From contig DCEW01000040.1 of NCBI GenBank assembly GCA_002314265.1, positions 1 through 21,524 on the forward strand: 21,524 bases of DNA, given 5' to 3'. Shown piece after piece: positions 7,292-13,108 of this stretch (the first letter of the stretch is position 1; each line of letters opens with the position of its first letter). Origin of the DNA: Flavobacteriales bacterium UBA1820. Lineage in GTDB: Bacteria; Bacteroidota; Bacteroidia; Flavobacteriales; UBA1820. The notes beneath the pieces were generated by a model. That model did not search any database. It saw only the letters and a program-made list of their open reading frames with translations, and was not told the origin of the DNA. A program made the position numbers and the translations under genes.

Positions 7292-8509
7292 TCATCCCTT
7301 TTCTTCGGCATCCAGATCCGCCATCTTGCCCGTCTCTTCCTCCTGATCCGACCGATCGGGCAAGTCAAAAAGTTTTTTGGAAAGATTCATCAAGGCCTCC
7401 ACCGAAAAAGAACTTCTCGCCTGGTTTTCCAACACGATGATGGTCGTATCCTCCTGCGGGAGGCGCAGAAAACGCCCCTTGTATCCATGCCACCAACCGT
7501 TGTGGTACACGATCCGATGCCCCTGGTATTCGTCCAGACGCCACCCCCATCCGTAGGGGTGAACCTCGTCGGTGTAATTGGTGTAAGCCTTCGCCTGCCA
7601 CGAAGCATCGAGCAAAAAGCCGTTGCGCAGCGCCAGGTCGAAACGCAGCAAATCCTCCGCCGTGGAATAAACCCCCTTGTCGCCCAACACCCCGTCCAGA
7701 AAATTGGGTTGATACGCCCCGCGCCGCGAGGTATGCCCGATGGTCATCCGATCGGCCGAAGCAAAGGCCCCCTCGGTACAGAAAAACGTGTCGTCCATTC
7801 CCACCGGTTCGAAGATATGGGCGTGCACCCAACTGGCGAAATCCTCGCCCGTAACGCGCTGCACGATCAAGGCCAGCAACGCATAATTCGTATTGCAATA
7901 GCGGTACTGCCGCCCCGGTGAAAAATAAACCCGGGGTTTTCGCTTGTTCATGATAGCCAGCATGTCTTCGTTGCTCATCGGCTCGGTGCTCGCCCACGCC
8001 CCGGGCGTGAAAAGCGTGTAGTCCGGCAGCCCGCTGGTATGGCTGAGCAGCATCTCGACCGTAACCCGAGGATAGGCAAAGCCTTCCAGATACGTCGCCA
8101 CCGGCTCCTCGAGATCGATCTTTCCCTCGCTGGCCAGCATCAGCACCGCCGTAGCGGTGATCGTCTTGGAGATGGAAGCCAGTTGAAAACGGGACGAAAC
8201 CGTCAGTTTTTCCCGCGTGCGGAAGTCGGCATACCCGTACGCCTTGGTGAAAACCTTGTCCCCCTGGGCAAAGAGCACCACGCCGTTGAACTGTCCGCGA
8301 ACAGTCCGGGCGGTAAAGTACTTGTCGATCTGTTTGGCCTTGTCCTCTTCGAAGGGCTGGGTAGGCAGCGCCGCCCGCCGATGGATCCTGCTGGTGTCGA
8401 TCCGCACCTCCTTGACCGTCCAGTCGTCGCCCTTTTGTCCGGCGAAAAGGCCGGGGGCGAGCAAGAGGAAAAGAAAAAGAAATAGAGTCGGAGTCCTGCG
8501 GATCGTCAT
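7292..8509 (-). CDS. Secreted serine hydrolase (class C beta-lactamase-like fold)
   Basis: The 405-residue protein belongs to the beta-lactamase / D-alanyl-D-alanine carboxypeptidase-like family. A signal peptide at about residues 1-23 (MTIRRTPTLFLFLFLLL, then PGLFAG) sends it to the periplasm or surface. The nucleophile motif SxxK is SISK (Ser112, Lys115). The second motif YxN is Tyr204-Cys-Asn206, in YRYCNTNY. The family's HTSGLPDY stands at 157-164. The third motif is HNG at 336-338, followed by HGYKG. All catalytic elements are present, so it should be active. The substrate could be a peptide, ester or cell-wall fragment; many such proteins are not true beta-lactamases. The C-terminus is short and acidic. 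An upstream ATG at 8566 falls inside the -7 element, so the ATG at 8509 is chosen. It is divergent from dps. Confidence 0.9.
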   Translation of the reverse strand: MTIRRTPTLFLFLFLLLAPGLFAGQKGDDWTVKEVRIDTSRIHRRAALPTQPFEEDKAKQIDKYFTARTVRGQFNGVVLFAQGDKVFTKAYGYADFRTREKLTVSSRFQLASISKTITATAVLMLASEGKIDLEEPVATYLEGFAYPRVTVEMLLSHTSGLPDYTLFTPGAWASTEPMSNEDMLAIMNKRKPRVYFSPGRQYRYCNTNYALLALIVQRVTGEDFASWVHAHIFEPVGMDDTFFCTEGAFASADRMTIGHTSRRGAYQPNFLDGVLGDKGVYSTAEDLLRFDLALRNGFLLDASWQAKAYTNYTDEVHPYGWGWRLDEYQGHRIVYHNGWWHGYKGRFLRLPQEDTTIIVLENQARSSFSVEALMNLSKKLFDLPDRSDQEEETGKMADLDAEEKG

Positions 8510-8563
8510 GGCATTTACAAAAAAAAGACGCTCTCCGACCTCTCCAGCCGGAAGCATTTCCAG

Positions 8564-8571
8564 CAAATGTA
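8564..8571 (-). promoter_or_regulatory. -7 promoter element of the serine hydrolase gene
   Basis: On the minus strand TACATTTG fits TAnnTTTG, 55 nt from the ATG at 8509. The inverted repeat at 8585-8606 lies directly upstream, where a regulator could touch this promoter. Confidence 0.5.
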
Positions 8572-8584
8572 GTGAAGATAAAGC

Positions 8585-8606
8585 AAAACTGTAACGTTAT
8601 AGTTTT
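8585..8606. promoter_or_regulatory. Candidate operator: 22-bp inverted repeat
   Basis: The two halves AAAACTGTAAC and GTTATAGTTTT are reverse complements except for one base pair, with no spacer. It lies between the divergent serine hydrolase and dps genes, in the -20 to -45 zone of the former and about 140 nt before the latter. It does not clearly match a regulator motif I know. The rest of the gap to dps has no TAnnTTTG match; TAATTTTA in its middle is the nearest. Confidence 0.5.
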
Positions 8607-8747
8607 TTTTTATAAATATTTAACTTCTAAAGCCTTGCGAGAGGATAATTTTACCCTCGGAAACAGGAAGCGACTCCCGGGCAGGTTTCCGCCCGTCCGA
8701 AGGGAGTTCCCGAAAAAAGGAAAACAAATCAATAAAAAACCAATACC

Positions 8748-9218
8748 ATGAACGCAAAAGCAAACCCCGGAGCCGCGCTCCAAAACTCTGAAATCGTAAG
8801 CCGCCTCAACACCCTGTTGGCCGACTACCAGATCCACTACCAAAACCTGCGAGGCCTGCACTGGAACATCCAGGGACGTTCGTTCTTCACCCTGCACAGC
8901 GTCTTCGAGCAGTACTACAACCAGGCCGCCGAACGCATCGACGCCTTGGCCGAACGCATCCTGATGCTCGGCGGAAAACCGCTGCATACCTACCAGGACT
9001 ACCTCGATACCGCCTCGCTGAGCGTCCGTCGGGACATTTCCCAGGCCGACCCTGCCGTGGAAAGCGTCCTGGAAGACATCCAAGCCTTGCTTTCCGCCCA
9101 GAGCGAGCTGCTGCGCCTGGCCGGGGAAGCCGGTGACGACGTAACGGCCGACCTGCTCACCGGCTACAACGCCGAGGACGAAAAGAAAGTCTGGATGCTC
9201 ACCTCCTACCTGGTCTGA
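8748..9218 (+). CDS. dps: Dps family DNA-protecting iron-storage protein
   Basis: The 156-residue four-helix protein should assemble into a dodecameric cage that oxidises ferrous iron with hydrogen peroxide and stores it, limiting Fenton damage to DNA. The ferroxidase ligands have the exact family spacing: His38 (HWN), His50, Glu54 in the usual Asp position, Asp65 and Glu69. The sequence HYQNLRGLHWNIQGRSFFTLH is typical. The N-terminal tail is short and has one lysine, so direct DNA binding may be weak. The start ATG follows an A-rich leader. A Prx6-type peroxiredoxin begins 75 nt downstream on the same strand, and no strong terminator lies between, so they probably form an operon against peroxide. 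No canonical promoter was found upstream, which suits an activator-dependent gene. Confidence 0.95.
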   Translation: MNAKANPGAALQNSEIVSRLNTLLADYQIHYQNLRGLHWNIQGRSFFTLHSVFEQYYNQAAERIDALAERILMLGGKPLHTYQDYLDTASLSVRRDISQADPAVESVLEDIQALLSAQSELLRLAGEAGDDVTADLLTGYNAEDEKKVWMLTSYLV

Positions 9219-9293
9219 GCGCCGGCGTCCATCCTCGCTTTTTAATGGAAAAAAAAAGTAAACTATCTCATCAAAAAAACACGACTGTCAACC

Positions 9294-9998
9294 ATGGAAA
9301 ACAACACTGCAAACCCCATGCCGAGAATCGGCGATCCCGCCCCGTCCTTCACCGCCAAGACCACGCAAGGACCCATCAACTTCCCGTCGGACTACAAAGG
9401 CAAGTGGAAGATCCTCTTCAGCCACCCGGCCGACTTTACCCCGGTGTGCACCTCCGAATTCATGACCTTCGCCTCGATGGCTTCGGAATTCGAAGCGCTC
9501 AACTGCCAGCTGGTAGGCCTGTCGGTGGACGGACTTTACAGCCACATCGCCTGGTTGCGCACCATCCAGAACAAGATCGAGTACAAAGGCATGAAGAACG
9601 TGGAGGTGAAGTTCCCCCTCATCGAGGACATCACGATGGAAGTCGCCAAACTCTACGGCATGATCCAGCCGGGCGAAAGCCAAACCTCGGCCGTACGCGC
9701 CGTATTCTTCATCGACCCGCAGGACAAGATCCGTACCATCCTTTATTACCCCCTCTCTTTGGGGCGCAATTTCGATGAGATCAAGCGCGTGCTCATCGGC
9801 CTGCAGACCTCCGACCACTTCGGGGTAGCCCTTCCGGCCGACTGGCGCCCGGGCGACGAGGTCATCGTGCCCACCGCCGGATCGTGCGGAGTGGCCAAGG
9901 CCCGCATGAACGGCGAAGAAGGGCAGATGAAGTGCTACGACTGGTTCTTCTGCACCAAACCCCTGAGCAAGGAAGAAGTGGAAAGCAACCTGGGATAA
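9294..9998 (+). CDS. Prx6-type peroxiredoxin (1-Cys group)
   Basis: The 234-residue enzyme reduces peroxides. The peroxidatic site is HPADFTPVCTSE with Cys52 and Thr49, and the conserved Arg is in AVRAVFFID (Arg135). The long C-terminal half, with LSLGRNFDEIKRVLIGLQ and LPADWRPGDEVIVP, identifies the Prx6 subfamily and separates it from the AhpC-type enzyme at 1772. Three more cysteines follow at 198, 214 and 220. The pair in CYDWFFC recalls archaeal Prx6 relatives, where C-terminal cysteines form disulphides. It may therefore work with internal thiols although the subfamily is called 1-Cys. It lies 75 nt after dps, probably in the same transcript, and ends at a strong terminator. Confidence 0.94.
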   Translation: MENNTANPMPRIGDPAPSFTAKTTQGPINFPSDYKGKWKILFSHPADFTPVCTSEFMTFASMASEFEALNCQLVGLSVDGLYSHIAWLRTIQNKIEYKGMKNVEVKFPLIEDITMEVAKLYGMIQPGESQTSAVRAVFFIDPQDKIRTILYYPLSLGRNFDEIKRVLIGLQTSDHFGVALPADWRPGDEVIVPTAGSCGVAKARMNGEEGQMKCYDWFFCTKPLSKEEVESNLG

Positions 9999-10026
9999 AC
10001 CGCCGGAAGGACCTCTTCCGCATTCG

Positions 10027-10070
10027 GCCCGGAGCTTGTGCCTGAAAAGGCGCAAGCTCCGGGCTTTTTT
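10027..10070 (+). terminator. Intrinsic terminator of the dps-peroxiredoxin unit
   Basis: A long stem GCCCGGAGCTTG / CAAGCTCCGGGC (10027-10038 and 10053-10064), with further pairing inside, is followed by six T. It starts 28 nt after the stop. Confidence 0.92.
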
Positions 10071-10169
10071 CCCGCCCGGCAAAACGGAAATGTCCGGGAA
10101 GCCTTGCGCGAAAAGGCTTCGCAGGAAACGATTTTTTCCGTACTTTCGTCGCGTAAAACCCTTGTTTGC

Positions 10170-10355
10170 ATGAAAAAAACAACGCTCCGGATGCTGCTGG
10201 CCGTGATGGGTGTCGCCGTGATCGTATATGGCCTGATCTCGGGACGCCTGGCGGAAAGTTTTCACCAGACCCCTTATTCCACCGGCTTTATCGTCGTGAT
10301 CCTGCTCATCTATGCCGTGGTGAATTTCTGGAATTTTTTCAAAGGAAATCGTTGA
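10170..10355 (+). CDS. Small two-helix membrane protein, function unknown
   Basis: The 61-residue protein begins MKKTTLRMLL and has two predicted membrane helices, at about residues 7-24 and 37-54. They are joined by a short polar loop (SGRLAESFHQTPYS), and the protein ends NFFKGNR. Both ends are basic, so both probably face the cytoplasm. The frame is open further upstream, but that part crosses the preceding terminator and is not protein-like. The ATG at 10170 is therefore chosen. A near-match to the -7 element, TACTTTCG, lies at 10141-10148. The TlpA-like lipoprotein gene starts 42 nt downstream with no terminator between, so the two are probably co-transcribed. I do not recognise the family. 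Confidence 0.65.
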   Translation: MKKTTLRMLLAVMGVAVIVYGLISGRLAESFHQTPYSTGFIVVILLIYAVVNFWNFFKGNR

Positions 10356-10397
10356 TCGAATCCACCCCTGCTTCTCCCACCAAAAAAACGAACGATC

Positions 10398-11591
10398 ATG
10401 AAAGCTACCCCGTTACTCCTTTCCCTGACGGCCTGCGGGCTGTGCGCCTGCACGCCTTCTGCACCCAAGAACACCATCGAAGGCCAAATCGATGGCTTGA
10501 AAACCGGCGACCGCATCGTCCTGACCACCGGTACATTGACCCAAACTCCCATCCCCACGGACAGTGTCACGGTAACCCAGGACGGATATTTTTCCTTGAC
10601 AACTTCGGCGACCGACACCTATGCCAACCTGTTGCTGGTAAAGGAAGGCGAAACGCTCGATGTAAACAACAACCCCTCGGCTGGACTCTTTCTGGAAGGA
10701 TACTCCCAACTACATGTCCAGGGAGATGTCCAGCAATGGCGGTATCTGAAGATTTCCGGAGGTCTGTACGACCTGCCCCAGATGAAAACCATTAACGAGT
10801 TGGTAGATAGTGCCAAAGCCATCCAAAAGCAAGGACACATCCTGCTGGAATCCCTGCAGCAATCCCAGGGGAAATACGACAAGGACAGCTTGAAAATCCT
10901 GCAGGACAGCGCCCTTTCCTTCATTCGATCCGCCAACGAAATATTTGACCAATGTGACCCTATGGAGCGCGAACTGGTCAAAAACAACCCCGACCTGGCC
11001 TACTCCGCCGAACTGCTGCACTACGATTACAAAACGATGAAGGACTTCGACCGGTACGACTCTGCCTTCCGCGCCCTCTCCCCACGCGTGCAGGCCAGCC
11101 CTGCCGGGAAAGCTGTCGCCGACTACATAGCGGCCGTACGCGCAACCCAAGTCGGGAACGCTGCACCGGATTTTGCACTGGAGGACATCGACGGACAGAT
11201 GCTCCGCCTCTCGGACCTGCGCGGCCAGTACGTCCTGCTGGACTTTTGGGGCACCTGGTGCGGTGGATGCCGGGCGTCAATCCCCTCCTTGGTCGCTCTT
11301 TATGACCAGTTGAAAGACAAGAATTTCGAGATCGTCGGCATTGCCGTAAACGAATACAACGATTCGTACTGGCAGAAAGTCATCGCCGACGAGAAAATGG
11401 CCTGGAGACACGTCAACGACAGTCATTCGGCACTCGGACAGGAGATCCAACCGGCCTACGGCGTAATGGGCGTCCCTACTTGCTTTTTGATCGACCCGGA
11501 AGGGAACATCGCCCTGAAAGGATATCCGTGGGACATCCTCTCCCAAGTAAAGGAAACGGTCGAGAAAGCTTATCAAGATAGCGGAAAGTAA
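10398..11591 (+). CDS. TlpA-like thioredoxin-fold lipoprotein
   Basis: The 397-residue protein is a predicted lipoprotein with lipobox Leu-Cys-Ala-Cys18. Residues about 24-110 look like the beta-rich DUF4369-type domain often found before such thioredoxins in Bacteroidota. A helical linker runs to about 245. The C-terminal thioredoxin/AhpC-TSA-like domain has DFWGTWCGGC (Cys288, Cys291) and the cis-proline motif GVPT (Pro360). It should act in the periplasm or at the membrane surface as a disulphide reductase, possibly receiving electrons from a CcdA/DsbD-like protein. The active-site dipeptide is Gly-Gly instead of the common Gly-Pro or Pro-Pro, which may shift its redox potential. It lies downstream of the small membrane protein, which might help anchor or reduce it; that is inference only. 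Confidence 0.9.
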   Translation: MKATPLLLSLTACGLCACTPSAPKNTIEGQIDGLKTGDRIVLTTGTLTQTPIPTDSVTVTQDGYFSLTTSATDTYANLLLVKEGETLDVNNNPSAGLFLEGYSQLHVQGDVQQWRYLKISGGLYDLPQMKTINELVDSAKAIQKQGHILLESLQQSQGKYDKDSLKILQDSALSFIRSANEIFDQCDPMERELVKNNPDLAYSAELLHYDYKTMKDFDRYDSAFRALSPRVQASPAGKAVADYIAAVRATQVGNAAPDFALEDIDGQMLRLSDLRGQYVLLDFWGTWCGGCRASIPSLVALYDQLKDKNFEIVGIAVNEYNDSYWQKVIADEKMAWRHVNDSHSALGQEIQPAYGVMGVPTCFLIDPEGNIALKGYPWDILSQVKETVEKAYQDSGK

Positions 11592-11706
11592 AAACCTTAT
11601 CCCGCTCTATACGATTCGCTCTGCCAAACGACCGCTCCCGAGGTGTCGGCCAGAGAGAAAAATCGACGAAAAGAAGCGAAAAACAGAAATATTCGGGAAA
11701 TTCTGC

Positions 11707-11746
11707 GCCTCCGTGCGGAACGATCGTTCCGCACGGAGGCATTTTC
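11707..11746 (+). terminator. Perfect 34-bp palindrome, probable terminator
   Basis: Positions 11707-11740 read the same on both strands without a break (centre CGATCG). In RNA this gives a stem of 15 bp with loop GATC. It is followed by ATTTTC, a modest T tract. It lies 116 nt after the TlpA-like gene, rather far for a simple terminator, and could also bind a dimeric protein. Confidence 0.65.
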
Positions 11747-11849
11747 ATGTACAAAATACGCGAAAAAGGCTTTCCAATGTTAAAATACGATTGACAGAAA
11801 ACCGCTATTTTCTGATTTTTCATCAAAAATATTTTGTCTTTATTAAAAA

Positions 11850-11884
11850 TATATTTGACAAAAAGAAATAAAACTGACTATAAT
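11850..11884 (+). promoter_or_regulatory. Overlapping promoter elements of the flavoenzyme operon
   Basis: TATATTTG at 11850-11857 fits the Bacteroidota -7 element. Overlapping it, TTGACA at 11855-11860, an 18-nt spacer and TATAAT at 11879-11884 form a near-ideal E. coli-type promoter. The surrounding 100 bases are very AT-rich. The Bacteroidota element is the likelier one in this host and would start transcription near 11863, leaving a leader of about 130 nt. Confidence 0.5.
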
Positions 11885-11890
11885 TAAAAA

Positions 11891-11902
11891 ATGAACGTTC
11901 AT
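11891..11902. promoter_or_regulatory. Candidate operator: perfect 12-bp palindrome
   Basis: ATGAACGTTCAT is a perfect palindrome just downstream of the promoter elements, where a repressor would block transcription. Size and position would suit a TetR-type regulator, but no regulator gene lies nearby. Confidence 0.45.
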
Positions 11903-11945
11903 TCCGTTAAACTGGGGGAAGCCTGTACCCCAGTGACGGAAGAAC
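11897..11945 (+). ncRNA. Structured mRNA leader before the flavoenzyme operon
   Basis: The RNA can fold as GUUC, bulged A, UUCCGU, internal loop UAA/G, ACUGGGG, a 10-nt loop GAAGCCUGUA, then CCCCAGU, ACGGAA and GAAC. That gives 17 base pairs in one hairpin. No T run follows, so it is not an intrinsic terminator. Its first four bases are also the right arm of the palindrome at 11891-11902, so two structures exclude each other. I do not recognise a known riboswitch class. Confidence 0.55.
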
Positions 11946-11991
11946 CCGTACTTTTACCACCGAAAATCGATCACGATACAGCGACACATAT

Positions 11992-13086
11992 ATGGAACCA
12001 CTCAAAATAGGAAATCTGTGCGCCGCCGTACCCATCGTTCAGGGAGGAATGGGGGTAGGTATCTCCCTTTCCGGACTAGCCTCGGCCGTAGCTGACCAGG
12101 GAGGCGTGGGAGTGATCTCCTGCGCCGGACTGGGACTGCTGTACCGCCGGGAACACCCTGACTATTTCAAAGCCTCGATCCTGGGACTGAAGGAAGAATT
12201 GCGCAAAGCCCGGGAAAAGACCTCCGGTATCATCGGAGTGAACATCATGGTGGCTTTGACCAACTTCGCCGACATGGTGCGCACGGCCATCGCCGAAAAA
12301 GCTCACGTCATCTTTTCCGGAGCGGGACTCCCGCTGGAACTCCCTTCTTTTCTCAAGAAAGACAGCACGACCCGCCTGGTACCTATCGTTTCCTCCGCAC
12401 GCGCCGCACGGGTGATCTGCGAGAAATGGAAAAATGCCTACGACTACCTTCCGGATGCCATCGTGGTGGAAGGCCCGAAAGCCGGAGGACACCTGGGCTA
12501 CAAGGAAAACCAACTCAACGACGAGAATTTCTCCCTTGAAAAAGTCCTTCCCGAAGTAGTGGCACAGGCTGATGCTTTCGGAAAGGCTTCGGACAAAAAG
12601 ATCCCCGTGATCGCCGCCGGAGGTATCTACACCGGAGAAGACATGTACCGAATGATGTCCTTGGGTGCTTCGGGAGTACAACTGGGCACGCGGTTCGTTA
12701 CCACGGAGGAATGCGATGCCGACCTGCGTTTCAAACAGGCTTATCTCGATGCACAAGCCGAGGACATCGAAATCATCAAAAGTCCGGTGGGAATGCCGGG
12801 AAGAGCTATCTCCGGGGAATTTCTCCGCGAAGTCGAGCAAGGACACACGCGGCCGAAAGCTTGCCGATTTCATTGCATCAAAACGTGCGATCCGGCCAAA
12901 ACGCCTTACTGCATCATCACCGCGCTGTTCAATGCCTTTCGCGGCAATCTGAAAAAGGGATATGCCTTTGCCGGAAGCAATGCCTACCGTGAAACGCGCA
13001 TCTCATCCGTCCGGGAAGTGATCGGCGAACTGGTGGACGGTTTCAAAAAAGCACTTGAAGAACGAAAAACGAAACATCATCCATAA
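11992..13086 (+). CDS. Nitronate monooxygenase-like flavoenzyme (NMO/FabK family)
   Basis: The 364-residue TIM-barrel protein belongs to the FMN-binding 2-nitropropane dioxygenase / enoyl-ACP reductase II-like family. It opens with PIVQGGMGVGISLSGLA (FMN-binding glycines). EGPKAGGHLG at 160-169 carries the family's catalytic-type His167. VIAAGGIYTG and GASGVQLGTRF at 206-235 form the phosphate-binding part. Residues 291-307 hold Cys-x3-Cys-x3-Cys-x7-Cys, which is not in classic nitronate monooxygenases and could bind metal or an iron-sulphur cluster. The true substrate is unknown; FabK-type enoyl reduction is an alternative to nitronate oxidation. An acyl-CoA synthetase gene starts 22 nt downstream, so a role with acyl groups is plausible. 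A long, structured regulatory region precedes it. Confidence 0.87.
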   Translation: MEPLKIGNLCAAVPIVQGGMGVGISLSGLASAVADQGGVGVISCAGLGLLYRREHPDYFKASILGLKEELRKAREKTSGIIGVNIMVALTNFADMVRTAIAEKAHVIFSGAGLPLELPSFLKKDSTTRLVPIVSSARAARVICEKWKNAYDYLPDAIVVEGPKAGGHLGYKENQLNDENFSLEKVLPEVVAQADAFGKASDKKIPVIAAGGIYTGEDMYRMMSLGASGVQLGTRFVTTEECDADLRFKQAYLDAQAEDIEIIKSPVGMPGRAISGEFLREVEQGHTRPKACRFHCIKTCDPAKTPYCIITALFNAFRGNLKKGYAFAGSNAYRETRISSVREVIGELVDGFKKALEERKTKHHP

Positions 13087-13108
13087 AAACAAAAATACGA
13101 CAAGAAAT

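Noticed and set aside
5450..7921. Long plus-strand open frame (823 codons) opposite the porin and hydrolase
   Set aside because: It lies antisense to two well-supported secreted proteins, has no domain, and reflects the base bias of their codons.
9219..9293. Possible terminator between dps and the Prx6 gene (AGCG...CGCT then TTTTT)
   Set aside because: The stem is only four to five pairs with a long loop, too weak compared with the other terminators here. The two genes are treated as one unit.
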